Origin: Mesorhizobium_G sp049840935
GTDB lineage: Bacteria; Pseudomonadota; Alphaproteobacteria; Rhizobiales; Rhizobiaceae
Length of the DNA: 64,000 bases
Direction: 5' to 3'
Assembly (NCBI GenBank): GCA_049840935.1
Contig: JASGJA010000004.1
Span: forward strand, 124,001-188,000
In this document: positions 17,733 through 26,561 of the stretch, in pieces
Position numbering within the stretch: the stretch's first letter is position 1
How the letters are laid out: the number at the start of each line of letters is the position of its first letter
Made by a program: the position numbers and the translations under genes
The notes under the pieces: model-generated
Seen by the model: only the letters and a program-made list of their open reading frames with translations
What the model was told of the DNA's origin: nothing
The model's database searches: none

Positions 17733-19709
17733 TCATAGATCGATACGATAGCGCGCGAAACCTTCCTCTCCCTCGCCATCTGCCGAAATTTTTACTCCCT
17801 TGACCAAATCGAGAAACGCCTTGGCCCTTGGTCCGGTTTCAAAAACAACACTGGTTCCCGACAAAGGCATGAATGACCAGTTGGAATCAGCAGAAGGATT
17901 TATTGTACCCTGATCCACGATATAGCGCACGATAACATCACGGTTTGTGTCGGGCGCCTCATAAATGATCTTCGATGCGTTGATTCCCGGAAAATTGCCG
18001 CCGCCGCCTGCGCGGTAATTATTCGTGGCGACTACGAATTTTTGTGCTGGATCAATCGGTTTTCCGTCAAAATTCAAGTCAGCGATACGATTTGACCCGG
18101 CATTGATCAGATTGCCCTTGGGGTCATATTTCGGCGGTTGCGACAGGTCGATCTTGTAGGTGACACCATCGATAACGTCGAAATTATAGGCCGGGAAATC
18201 CTTGTTGATGAGCGATTGATCACTCTTTCCCGGCTCGATCTTGTTGAAAATGCCAGCCGACATTTCGAGCCATTCTTTCACCTCCGCCCCGGTGATTTCC
18301 ACTGCACGCACAGTGTTGGGATACAGGTAAAGGTCAGCGACGTTCTTGATAGCAATATCGCCTGCAGGAACATCAGTGTAGTAATCCGGTCCACCTCGCC
18401 CGCCCGACTTGAACGGTGCGGCAGCGGAGAGAACCGGCAAATCTTTCCATTGTGAATCTTTAAGCAGATCCTTGATGTACCATGTCTGCGCCTGACTCAC
18501 GATCTGCACCGACGGATCATCCGCAACCAGCGCGAAATAAGAATAGAGCGGTGCCGAGGTCTTGCCGACCGGCCTGCGAACATAGGCGAGCGTTGCCTCG
18601 TGGTCTTCCTTCAGCGCACTGATAATACGTTCATCGTCTCCAACGAGCGCTTTATTCTTACTCTCAACACGCTCATAGATGGGCCGCGCCTCCGAAGTTG
18701 CCGAAACGACCTTCCATTTGCTCCCGTCCTTTTCGAGAAGCAGGTCGATCAAGCCCATATGCGAGCCCCAGAAGCCACCCATCACGGCGGGCTTGCCGCT
18801 TAAGGTACCCTTTTCTGCATCCACACCTTCCAGGCCGACGAAATCCTTCGGGCCGGGGAAGACCAGATGCTGGTGCCCAGTGAAAACAGCGTCGATGCCG
18901 TCAACGCCCGCAAGGAAGAACGAAGCGTTCTCCATCATGTCGGTTTGCTTGATGTCGATGCCGGAGTGCGACAGCGCAATGACGATGTCCGCGCCCTCTT
19001 CCTTGATCTGCGGCACCCACGCCTTCGCAGCCTGCACAATATCGCGCGTTACGACATTGCCGGTCAGGTTCTTGGCATCCCAGTTCATGATTTGGGGCGG
19101 TACGAAACCGATAATGCCGATTTTGATAGGTTGTTCAGCGCCTGCCCCATCTTTGATCTTCTTTTCAAGGATTACGTACGGCTTGAGGTAGAGCTTGTCC
19201 TGTCGTGGATCGGACGCCAACTGCGTTCCCCGCACCAGATTTGCACAAACGAACGGGAAGTTCGCTCCGGCCAGCACTTTATCCATAAAGGAAAGGCCAT
19301 AATTGAACTCGTGATTGCCCAGCGTGGAACACTCGTAGCCGAGCAAATTCATGCCCTTCATAACCGGGTGAATGTCACCTTCCTTCATGCCCTTCTCATA
19401 GGCGATGTAATCGCCCATCGGGTTGCCTTGCAGAAGATCACCATTGTCCACCAGCATTGAGTTGGTGGCTTCTGCGCGTACTTTTCCGATCAGCGTAGCG
19501 GTGCGGGAAAGGCCCATCGTGTCATTGGGCTTGTCCGCATAATAGTCATACGGCAGCACGCTTACGTGAATGTCTGTTGTTTCCATTATGCGCAAATGCG
19601 CCTGATTGGCGTTCGCACGCGCTGAAAACGGATGGAGCATCACAAAAGCGCTGGCAGCAGAGCCAGCGAGAAAAGTGCGGCGGGAAACGGAAAAATCAGG
19701 ACGGGACAT
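17733..19709 (-). CDS. cpdB: Periplasmic 2',3'-cyclic-nucleotide 2'-phosphodiesterase/3'-nucleotidase
   Basis: About 658 residues from the ATG at 19709, with GGAGA nine bases upstream. Residues 1-35 are a twin-arginine signal (VSRRTFLAG, then a hydrophobic alanine-rich core and a site near ARANA), so it is exported folded to the periplasm. The metallophosphatase domain shows ETTDIHVSVLPYDYY, VDNGDLLQGNPMG and GNHEFNYG metal motifs. The C-terminal 5'-nucleotidase substrate domain has FVVATNNYRAGGGGNFPG. It hydrolyses 2',3'-cyclic nucleotides from RNA breakdown and 3'-nucleotides, letting the cell use external nucleotides. It is transcribed alone, 60 bases from the lrp stop. Confidence 0.93.
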   Translation of the reverse strand: MSRPDFSVSRRTFLAGSAASAFVMLHPFSARANANQAHLRIMETTDIHVSVLPYDYYADKPNDTMGLSRTATLIGKVRAEATNSMLVDNGDLLQGNPMGDYIAYEKGMKEGDIHPVMKGMNLLGYECSTLGNHEFNYGLSFMDKVLAGANFPFVCANLVRGTQLASDPRQDKLYLKPYVILEKKIKDGAGAEQPIKIGIIGFVPPQIMNWDAKNLTGNVVTRDIVQAAKAWVPQIKEEGADIVIALSHSGIDIKQTDMMENASFFLAGVDGIDAVFTGHQHLVFPGPKDFVGLEGVDAEKGTLSGKPAVMGGFWGSHMGLIDLLLEKDGSKWKVVSATSEARPIYERVESKNKALVGDDERIISALKEDHEATLAYVRRPVGKTSAPLYSYFALVADDPSVQIVSQAQTWYIKDLLKDSQWKDLPVLSAAAPFKSGGRGGPDYYTDVPAGDIAIKNVADLYLYPNTVRAVEITGAEVKEWLEMSAGIFNKIEPGKSDQSLINKDFPAYNFDVIDGVTYKIDLSQPPKYDPKGNLINAGSNRIADLNFDGKPIDPAQKFVVATNNYRAGGGGNFPGINASKIIYEAPDTNRDVIVRYIVDQGTINPSADSNWSFMPLSGTSVVFETGPRAKAFLDLVKGVKISADGEGEEGFARYRIDL

Positions 19710-19769
19710 GGGACAATCTCCGGTCTGGTCAGATGCCAAACCTTCGACCCTAAATGTGTCCAAGTCCAG

Positions 19770-20243
19770 TCAGTTCGGTTCGGGTTTCATGCCAACCGTG
19801 GTGCGGTCTATCACCTCTCGCAAGGCGAAGGACGAATTGATCTTCGTCACATGCGGCATAGCGGAAAGCCATTCCTTATGGATACGCTCATAGTCCTGCA
19901 AATCCTTCACCGCGATGCGCAGGATATAGTCGTACTCTCCAGACATGAGATGGCAGGACAGCACATTCGGGCAGCGGCGAATAGCAGCCTCAAACTCGGC
20001 CAGCGATTTTTCAAACTGGCCGGAAAGCGAAATATGCACAATTGCAGTGGTGCGATAGCCGAGCGCGGCATTGGACAGCCGCGCATGATAGCCTCGGATC
20101 ATCCCACTTTTTTCAAGTATATCGAGACGGCGAGAGCAAGCCGATTGAGAGAGCCCAACCTTCTCCGCCAAAGACGCATTGGATAGCCGCCCATCTGCCT
20201 GCAGCGCTTCAAGAATGGCGATATCAAGCTTATCCAATGCCAT
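19770..20243 (-). CDS. Lrp/AsnC-family regulator, probable activator of ald
   Basis: Protein of 157 residues. The N-terminal winged helix-turn-helix (residues 1-60: LDIAILEALQADGRLSNASL, then LSQSACSRRLDILEKSG) is followed by the ligand-sensing RAM domain (VLSCHLMSGEYDYILRIAV). It is divergently placed against the alanine dehydrogenase gene. In rhizobia and other bacteria Lrp-type regulators in this position (AldR) control ald in response to alanine, so the same role is inferred here. An imperfect palindrome at 20283-20304, between the two genes, is the likely operator. Confidence 0.9.
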   Translation of the reverse strand: MALDKLDIAILEALQADGRLSNASLAEKVGLSQSACSRRLDILEKSGMIRGYHARLSNAALGYRTTAIVHISLSGQFEKSLAEFEAAIRRCPNVLSCHLMSGEYDYILRIAVKDLQDYERIHKEWLSAMPHVTKINSSFALREVIDRTTVGMKPEPN

Positions 20244-20282
20244 CTATCGAACTTTCTGCGAGAAAAGTCGTTTATACGCAAG

Positions 20283-20304
20283 GAATAACGAATATTAGCT
20301 ATTC
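20283..20304. promoter_or_regulatory. Palindromic operator candidate between lrp-type regulator and ald
   Basis: A 22-base imperfect inverted repeat with outer arms GAATA and TATTC and an AT-rich centre AATATT; 9 of 11 base pairs match. It lies in the 152-base divergent gap, 40 bases from the regulator start and about 90 bases from ald. Size and AT-rich centre fit Lrp-family operators; binding is inferred. Confidence 0.55.
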
Positions 20305-20395
20305 AAGCAACCATCTTCGCAAAGACCTGCGAAGCCGTTTGTGTTCTACTTCCCATATAGGGAGCGCGGCACAAAGCCGACAAAGGGAGAACGAG

Positions 20396-21514
20396 ATGCG
20401 CGTAGGATGCCCGAAAGAAATCAAAAACCATGAATATCGCGTCGGCCTGACGCCCGGCGCGGTGCGCGAATATGTTGCGCATGGCCACGAGGTGATCGTT
20501 CAGACCGGCGCTGGCGCAGGCATAGGCGCTGACGACAATGCGTACCGCGCTGCGGGCGCGGCGATAGCGAAGACGGCGGAAGAAGTTTTCACCCGCTCGG
20601 ACATGATCGTGAAGGTCAAGGAGCCGCAGCCGAATGAGTGGGTCCAGCTTCGCGACGGACAAATTCTCTATACCTATCTCCATCTGGCTCCCGATCCGGC
20701 CCAGACAAAGGGCCTGCTGGATTCCGGCGTTACCGCAGTGGCTTACGAAACCGTGACCGATGATCGCGGCGGCCTGCCGCTGCTCGCGCCGATGTCCGAG
20801 GTGGCCGGACGCTTGTCGATTCAGGCTGGCGCGACCGCGCTTCAGAAAGCAAATGGCGGGCGCGGAGTTCTACTCGGCGGCGTGCCCGGCGTTCTCCCCG
20901 GCAAAGTTGCGGTGATCGGCGGCGGCGTTGTCGGCCTTCATGCTGCAAAAATGGCTGCCGGCCTTGGTGCAGATGTTACCATTCTCGACCGCTCCATTCC
21001 GCGCTTGCGCCAGTTGGACGATATATTCAACGGTCGCGTTCACACGCGCTATTCCACAGTGGAAGCGCTGGAAGAAGAATGCTTCTCGGCTGATATCGTA
21101 GTTGGCGCGGTTCTCATTCCGGGCGCTGCCGCTCCCAAGCTTGTAACGCGCGAAATGCTTTCCGGCATGAAGAAGGGCGCGGTGCTGGTGGACGTCGCTA
21201 TCGATCAGGGCGGCTGCTTCGAAACGTCTCACGCAACCACCCATGCCGAGCCGACATATGAAGTCGATGGCATCATTCACTACTGCGTGGCCAACATGCC
21301 GGGCGCTGTACCCGTAACATCGGCACACGCCCTGAACAACGCGACCCTGCATTACGGCTTGCAGCTTGCTGACAAAGGCATCAAGGCGATCCTTGACGAC
21401 CAGCATCTACGCAATGGCCTCAATGTCCATAAGGGACGCATTACGAATCGTGCCGTGGCAGAAGCGCTCGGTTACGAAATGGCTGAACCAAAGGCGGTTC
21501 TGGCAGCCGCCTGA
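20396..21514 (+). CDS. ald: Alanine dehydrogenase
   Basis: Protein of 372 residues from the ATG at 20396 with GGGAGA upstream; the open frame extends further upstream, but that part overlaps the regulator gene in antisense. It interconverts L-alanine and pyruvate with NAD. Arg15, Lys75 (IVKVKEPQPNEW) and His96 (YLHLAPD) match the known active-site positions exactly. The Rossmann motif is VAVIGGGVVGLHAAKMA near residues 168-185, and VDVAIDQGGCFETS holds the catalytic aspartate. Expression is probably set by the divergent Lrp-type regulator. A terminator follows at 21539-21566. Confidence 0.96.
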   Translation: MRVGCPKEIKNHEYRVGLTPGAVREYVAHGHEVIVQTGAGAGIGADDNAYRAAGAAIAKTAEEVFTRSDMIVKVKEPQPNEWVQLRDGQILYTYLHLAPDPAQTKGLLDSGVTAVAYETVTDDRGGLPLLAPMSEVAGRLSIQAGATALQKANGGRGVLLGGVPGVLPGKVAVIGGGVVGLHAAKMAAGLGADVTILDRSIPRLRQLDDIFNGRVHTRYSTVEALEEECFSADIVVGAVLIPGAAAPKLVTREMLSGMKKGAVLVDVAIDQGGCFETSHATTHAEPTYEVDGIIHYCVANMPGAVPVTSAHALNNATLHYGLQLADKGIKAILDDQHLRNGLNVHKGRITNRAVAEALGYEMAEPKAVLAAA

Positions 21515-21538
21515 TAAATACCGCCGCTAGAATGATTG

Positions 21539-21566
21539 GCCCGCCTGCATGTCAGGCGGGCTTTTT
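21539..21566 (+). terminator. Rho-independent terminator of ald
   Basis: GCCCGCCTG (21539-21547) and CAGGCGGGC (21553-21561) form a perfect nine-pair stem with a five-base loop, followed directly by TTTTT, 25 bases after the ald stop. Confidence 0.88.
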
Positions 21567-21628
21567 CGTGCGCGCGAGAAAATAGCGGCAAGGTTCACAA
21601 AAATAACGGCGATTCACTCGGGAGAGTT

Positions 21629-21702
21629 TGGAGCGGGTGAAGGGAATCGAACCCTCGTATTCAGCTTGGAAGGCTGCTGCTCTACCATTGAGCTACACCC
21701 GC
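21629..21702 (-). tRNA. tRNA-Gly (anticodon TCC)
   Basis: Reading the minus strand from 21702, the acceptor arm GCGGGTG pairs with CACCCGC, followed by discriminator T and an encoded CCA. The anticodon loop CTTCCAA gives TCC. The D arm (GTAGCTCAATGGTAGAGC) and T arm (GGTTCGATTCC) are canonical. Length is 74 bases with CCA. It is 19 bases downstream of tRNA-Tyr and probably cotranscribed with it. Confidence 0.96.
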
Positions 21703-21721
21703 GTGGCTTCCGGCGCGACAG

Positions 21722-21806
21722 TGGTGGAGGAGGTTGGATTTGAACCAACGTAGGCTAAGCCAACGGATTTACAGTCCGTCCCCTTTAACCACTCGGGCAC
21801 TCCTCC
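21722..21806 (-). tRNA. tRNA-Tyr (anticodon GTA)
   Basis: On the minus strand from 21806, GGAGGAG pairs with CTCCTCC at the 3' end, followed by ACCA (CCA encoded). The anticodon loop CTGTAAA gives GTA. A long variable arm is present, as expected for a class II tRNA such as Tyr, and the T arm is GGTTCAAATCC. Length is 85 bases. It precedes tRNA-Gly in the same transcript. Confidence 0.96.
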
Positions 21807-22043
21807 ATACTGTCTACGGAGCCATGCGACGAGGCATATCCGCATCCGCGAACCGAAGCAAATGTTTGCTCAGTCACGATGCGAAGCGCCTTATGGCGAC
21901 TGCGTATTGGTGTGTCAACCACGGTCGCAATTATTCACGACCTATTTTGAGCAAATAGCGATATTCGCTCTGAGGCACAGGATCGAGGTAGCCATTTTGC
22001 GGGAAACTGTTAAGGCGTTGCGAAGGTCAGGGAAGCGATTGGC

Positions 22044-22892
22044 ATGAGTGACGACAAAAAGGCTGGAACACCGAAGGACAGCCACTATGCGCGTTTGCGT
22101 CGCGAGCACCGCGCCAAAACCACCGGCAGTCAACCGCAACGCGTTCGCCCTACAATCACCGGCGCACCGGTGCCGAAAGGTGTGGTGCAGATTTACGGCC
22201 TGCATTCCGTGCGCGAGGCCATAGCCAACCCCAAGCGCCGAATCGATCACATGATGGTCACGCGCAATGCGCTTGAACGTCTCGGCATCGCGGATGTCGG
22301 TGCCCTGCCCTTCGCGGTCAAAATGGTGGAGCCGCGAGAAATCGACCGCATCACCGGCAGCGATGCTGTGCATCAGGGTGTGTTGATTGAAGCCAAGCCG
22401 CTACAGCCAAAGCGGCTTGACGAACTTGGTGATTCACCCCTCCTACTCGTGCTGGATCAGGTAACGGACCCTCATAATGTCGGCGCGATCATGCGCTCAG
22501 CGGTAGCGTTCGGTGCGGGCGCGCTGATTACGACTGCACGGCATAGCCCACAGGAAAGCGGCGTGCTTGCCAAGGCGGCTTCCGGCGCGCTGGAACATAT
22601 CGACCACATTGAGGTTCGCAATCTGGCCGAAGCGCTGGAAACGCTGCACGATGCAGGGTTTCAGACCATCGGGCTGGATTCGGATGGACCGGCAGAGCTG
22701 GAAAAGAGCTTCGCTGGTGGAAGAATCGCGCTTGTATTGGGCGCGGAAGGCAAGGGCTTGCGCCAGAAAACACGCGAGACGGTCGCTGCGCTGGCGCGCC
22801 TCGAAATGCCGGGCGTAATCCGTTCGCTAAATGTGTCGAATGCTGCAGCGGTAGCTCTTTACGCAGCGCAACGGCATTTGGTGACAGTTTAA
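22044..22892 (+). CDS. rlmB: 23S rRNA (guanosine-2'-O-)-methyltransferase RlmB
   Basis: Protein of 282 residues that methylates G2251 in the peptidyl-transferase loop of 23S rRNA. A basic, poorly conserved N-terminal extension of about 45 residues precedes the L30e-like substrate-binding domain (VVQIYGLHSVREAIANPKRR). The SPOUT domain shows LLVLDQVTDPHNVGAIMRSA, ALVLGAEGKGLRQKTRE and MPGVIRSLNVSNAAAVALYA, the three TrmH motifs. Its stop overlaps the stop of the convergent glxR-type gene by four bases. It is divergent from the tRNA-Tyr/Gly unit. Confidence 0.93.
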   Translation: MSDDKKAGTPKDSHYARLRREHRAKTTGSQPQRVRPTITGAPVPKGVVQIYGLHSVREAIANPKRRIDHMMVTRNALERLGIADVGALPFAVKMVEPREIDRITGSDAVHQGVLIEAKPLQPKRLDELGDSPLLLVLDQVTDPHNVGAIMRSAVAFGAGALITTARHSPQESGVLAKAASGALEHIDHIEVRNLAEALETLHDAGFQTIGLDSDGPAELEKSFAGGRIALVLGAEGKGLRQKTRETVAALARLEMPGVIRSLNVSNAAAVALYAAQRHLVTV

Positions 22893-23776
22893 GCCACTGC
22901 GTGATCCGCCATCAGTTCCAACGCTTTCACCAGCCCGGAATGATCGTCCTTGCCCCCGCCATTCGCAGCGCAGGCATTGAATAGCTGCTGCGTGGTTGAT
23001 GTGTTTGGAAGCGCAACGCCAAGCGCACGCGCGCCGTCTAGCGCAAGGTTAAGATCCTTGCGGTGCAGATCGATACGGAAGCCGGGATCGAATGTGCGCT
23101 TGATCATGCGCTCGCCATGCACTTCAAGAATCCGCGACGTCGCCAGCCCGCCCATGAGCGCCTGCCGCACCTTGGCAGGATCAGCGCCAGCCTTCGACGC
23201 AAATACCAGCGCTTCCGCAACTGCCTCGATGGTGAGCGCAACGACGATCTGGTTGGCGACTTTGGCAGTCTGACCAGATCCAACGGGTCCAACCAAGGTG
23301 ATGTTCTTTCCCATCTTTTCGAGGACAGGGCGAGCGCGCTCGAAAACCTCCGGCTTGCCTCCGCACATGATGGACAGGCTCGCAGCTTTCGCCCCAACTT
23401 CACCACCGGAAACAGGTGCATCGAGGTAATTCGCGCCAAACGCTTCGATTTTCTCGCCGAAAACCTTCGTTTCAATTGGCGAAATCGAACTCATGTCGAT
23501 GATGAGTTTGCCTTTAGAGAGGCCCGCAGCAAGGCTATCTTCGCCGTCGAACAGAACATTGGCGACGTCAGGCGTGTCGGGCACCATGGTAATGATGATG
23601 TCAGCCGCCTCAGCAACCGCCTTGTTGCCCGCAACCGCCTTCAGCCCTTTGGCTACAAGATCGGCACGCGGTGCGCCACGATGGTTTGAGGTGACAACGC
23701 TATAGCCAGCATCCAGCAAATGACCGGCCATCGGGCCGCCCATGATACCAAGGCCGATAAAACCAATGGTCTCCAT
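22889..23776 (-). CDS. glxR: 2-hydroxy-3-oxopropionate (tartronate semialdehyde) reductase
   Basis: Protein of 295 residues of the beta-hydroxyacid dehydrogenase family. The N-terminal Rossmann motif is GFIGLGIMGGPMAGHLLDAG; the substrate motif is DAPVSGGEVGAK near residue 120; the catalytic lysine lies in SGQTAKVANQIVV; the C-terminal helix contains RKDLNLALDGARALGV. It reduces tartronate semialdehyde to D-glycerate. It is the last gene of gcl-hyi-glxR, with 8 bases between it and hyi, so the operon turns glyoxylate into glycerate. The 3' end overlaps rlmB by four bases. Confidence 0.93.
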   Translation of the reverse strand: METIGFIGLGIMGGPMAGHLLDAGYSVVTSNHRGAPRADLVAKGLKAVAGNKAVAEAADIIITMVPDTPDVANVLFDGEDSLAAGLSKGKLIIDMSSISPIETKVFGEKIEAFGANYLDAPVSGGEVGAKAASLSIMCGGKPEVFERARPVLEKMGKNITLVGPVGSGQTAKVANQIVVALTIEAVAEALVFASKAGADPAKVRQALMGGLATSRILEVHGERMIKRTFDPGFRIDLHRKDLNLALDGARALGVALPNTSTTQQLFNACAANGGGKDDHSGLVKALELMADHAVA

Positions 23777-23784
23777 AATTCCCC

Positions 23785-24576
23785 CTACGCCGCCGCCTTA
23801 CGCGACAAATTCTTGAACCAATCCAACCCCTCTACAGTGCCAGAGCGCGGCTTGTATTCCGCACCGACCCAACCGGAATAGCCGATGCGGTCGAGATGGT
23901 CGTAGAGGAAGGGATAGTTGATCTCGCCTGTTCCCGGCTCGTGACGGCCGGGATTGTCAGCAAGCTGGATATGCGCGATGCGCGCCAGATTCTTTTCGAT
24001 GGAGCGCGCCAGATCGCCCTCCATGATCTGCATGTGATAAATGTCATATTGCAGATAGAGGTTGTCCGAGCCGACCTTATCCATCACAGCCAGCGCCTGA
24101 CGGCTGGTGGTGAGGAAGAAGCCCGGAATGTCCAGCGTGTTGATCGGCTCGATCAGCAGGCGGATGCCCGCATCCTTCAGGCGCGGCGCAGCATAGCGCA
24201 GATTCTCGACAAAGACGTTTTCGAGCACAGCGGCGTCAACGCCCTGCGGCGCGATGCCCGCAAGGCAGTTCACCTGCGGGCAATCTAGCGCCTTGGCGTA
24301 GGCGATTGCCTTATCAACACCCTTGCGGAACTCATCAATACGATCCGGCAGAACGGCAATGCCGCGCTCGCCCTTCGCCCAGTCACCCGGTGGCAGGTTG
24401 AACAGCACCTGCGTCAGCCCATTGCGCTTGAGCCGTTCGGCAACGACCTCAGGCGTGTGGTCATACGGCCCGACATATTCCACACCCTCGAAGCCGGCCT
24501 TCGCGGCAGCATCGAAGCGGTCCAGAAAATCATGCTCACCGAAAAGCATGGAAAGATTGGCTGAAAATCTCGGCAT
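23785..24576 (-). CDS. hyi: Hydroxypyruvate isomerase
   Basis: Protein of 263 residues with a TIM-barrel of the xylose-isomerase-like family. Recognisable stretches are NLSMLFGEHDFLDRFDAAAKAGF at the start (given here only in part as family pattern), the metal-site motif LLIEPINTLDIPGFFLTT, HMQIMEGDLARSIE and GEINYPFLYDHLDRIGYSGW. It interconverts hydroxypyruvate and tartronate semialdehyde, linking the glyoxylate route with hydroxypyruvate. It sits between gcl (11 bases upstream) and glxR (8 bases downstream), clearly one operon. Confidence 0.92.
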   Translation of the reverse strand: MPRFSANLSMLFGEHDFLDRFDAAAKAGFEGVEYVGPYDHTPEVVAERLKRNGLTQVLFNLPPGDWAKGERGIAVLPDRIDEFRKGVDKAIAYAKALDCPQVNCLAGIAPQGVDAAVLENVFVENLRYAAPRLKDAGIRLLIEPINTLDIPGFFLTTSRQALAVMDKVGSDNLYLQYDIYHMQIMEGDLARSIEKNLARIAHIQLADNPGRHEPGTGEINYPFLYDHLDRIGYSGWVGAEYKPRSGTVEGLDWFKNLSRKAAA

Positions 24577-24587
24577 TATCCCCTCCG

Positions 24588-26369
24588 TCAGTCGAGCATC
24601 ATGATCGCGGTAGGCGCGTCTTCATTACGCTCAGCCAGTTCCTCGAACTCGATGATGTTGTCGATCTCGGTTCCCATCGAAATATTGGTGACGCGTTCGA
24701 GAATGAATTCCAGAACGACCGGCACCTGATGTTCTTTGGCAAGCCGTCTGGCTTCCTTGAACGCCGCATCGAACTCTTCCGGCTTGCGCACACGCAGCGC
24801 CTTGCAGCCCATCGCCTCCGCGACGGCAACATGATCAACGCCGTAACCGGCTTCAGCACCCTCGCCCGCGTTGATGTTTTCGAATGCGAGATCGACCTGA
24901 AAATCCATATTGAAGCCGCGTTGCGACTGGCGAATGAGGCCGAGATAAGCATTGTTCACCAGAACATGAATGTAAGGCAGCTTGTGCTGCGCGCCGACCG
25001 CAAGCTCCTCGATCATGAACTGGAAATCATAATCGCCTGATAGCGCAACAATGTCCGCATCCGGGCGTGCTGCGCGAACCCCAAGCGCGGCTGGCAGCGT
25101 CCAACCGAGCGGACCCGCCTGCCCGCAATTGATCCAGTTTCGCGCCTTGTAGACATGCAGAAACTGCGCGCCCGCAATCTGGCTGAGGCCGATGGTTGTG
25201 ACATAGGTGGTGTCACGCCCAAACGCCTTGTTCATTTCCTCATAGACGCGCTGTGGCTTGAGTGGAACATTCTCGAAATGTGTCTTGCGCTTGAGGGCCT
25301 TTTTGCGCTGCTGGCAGGCGCTCACCCAGTCGCGCCAATCGCGCAAACGGCCTGACGCTTTCCATTCTGTGGCGATGTCCAGTAGCATTTTCAGAGCCGC
25401 ACCCGCATCGGAAACAATGCCGAGGTCCGGCGCAAAGACGCGACCGATCTGCGTCGGCTCAATGTCGATGTGAACGAACTTGCGGCCTTCCGTATATTTT
25501 TCAACCGAACCTGTGTGCCGGTTTGCCCAGCGATTGCCGATACCGAGCACGAAATCGGATGCCAGCATGTTAGCGTTGCCGTAACGCTGCGACGTTTGCA
25601 GTCCGCACATGCCCGCCATCAGAGGATGATCATCTGGGATCGTCCCCCATCCCATCAGCGTTGGAATGACCGGAACGCCAACGATCTCCGCAAATTCCGT
25701 AAGCAGGTCTTGCGCATCAGCGTTGATGATGCCGCCGCCAGCGACGATAAGAGGCCGCTCTGACGCATTCAGCAGCGTAAGTACCTTTTCGGCCTGCACG
25801 CGTGACATAGCAGGTTTGGCAAGCGACAACGGCTCGTAGGCTTCGATGTCAAACTCGATCTCGGCCATCTGAACGTCAATTGGCATGTCGATCAGCACCG
25901 GCCCCGGCCTGCCCGAACGCATGAGATAAAACGCCTTTTGAAAAGCCATCGGCACGAGATAGGGCTCCATAACGGTGACGGCCCATTTCGTAACCGGGGC
26001 AGCTATTGCGGCGATGTCCACCGCCTGAAAATCCTCCTTGTTGAGACGTGCGCGAGGTGCCTGCCCTGTAACGCAGAGAATCGGGATAGAGTCCGCCGAC
26101 GCCGAGTAAAGGCCGGTAATCATGTCCGTTCCCGCCGGGCCGGACGTGCCTATACACAAGCCGATATTGCCGGCCTTGGCGCGCGTATAACCCTCAGCCA
26201 TATGCGAAGCGCCTTCGACGTGGCGGGCTAGTATATGGCGAATAGAGCCCCGCGCCTTTAGAGCGGAATAGAAAGGGTTAATCGCCGCGCCCGGTACGCC
26301 GAACGCGCAATTCACGCCTTCTTTTTCCAGAACCAGAACGGCTGCATCGACTGCCCGCATACGTGCCAT
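24588..26369 (-). CDS. gcl: Glyoxylate carboligase
   Basis: Protein of 593 residues from the ATG at 26369, with a strong GGAGGAGG upstream; the frame continues upstream without support. This ThDP enzyme joins two glyoxylates into tartronate semialdehyde with release of CO2. It has the normal three-domain layout: Pyr domain at the start, central FAD-binding domain, and PP domain with the ThDP motif SGDYDFQFMIEELAVGAQHKLP (GDYDFQ to NNAYLGL). The glutamate that activates ThDP in most relatives is replaced by Val51 (ARHVEGASHMAEG), a known hallmark of Gcl. First gene of gcl-hyi-glxR, divergent from maeB. Confidence 0.96.
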   Translation of the reverse strand: MARMRAVDAAVLVLEKEGVNCAFGVPGAAINPFYSALKARGSIRHILARHVEGASHMAEGYTRAKAGNIGLCIGTSGPAGTDMITGLYSASADSIPILCVTGQAPRARLNKEDFQAVDIAAIAAPVTKWAVTVMEPYLVPMAFQKAFYLMRSGRPGPVLIDMPIDVQMAEIEFDIEAYEPLSLAKPAMSRVQAEKVLTLLNASERPLIVAGGGIINADAQDLLTEFAEIVGVPVIPTLMGWGTIPDDHPLMAGMCGLQTSQRYGNANMLASDFVLGIGNRWANRHTGSVEKYTEGRKFVHIDIEPTQIGRVFAPDLGIVSDAGAALKMLLDIATEWKASGRLRDWRDWVSACQQRKKALKRKTHFENVPLKPQRVYEEMNKAFGRDTTYVTTIGLSQIAGAQFLHVYKARNWINCGQAGPLGWTLPAALGVRAARPDADIVALSGDYDFQFMIEELAVGAQHKLPYIHVLVNNAYLGLIRQSQRGFNMDFQVDLAFENINAGEGAEAGYGVDHVAVAEAMGCKALRVRKPEEFDAAFKEARRLAKEHQVPVVLEFILERVTNISMGTEIDNIIEFEELAERNEDAPTAIMMLD

Positions 26370-26561
26370 GACTTCCTCCTCCGGCGCAATTTGGGGATCG
26401 TTGGAAGCCTGTCTCAATGCGATCATCGCGACAATCAGGGCAAATGCTGTTTCATTTTCAAGAAATTCTTGGCAATCAAGGTGCCCCTGACGTGCACTTG
26501 GGGGTTGCGACAACCGCGCTTTCTTGCTCTTTCGTTGCGCGAAAGTTGTGGAGGAAAAATT

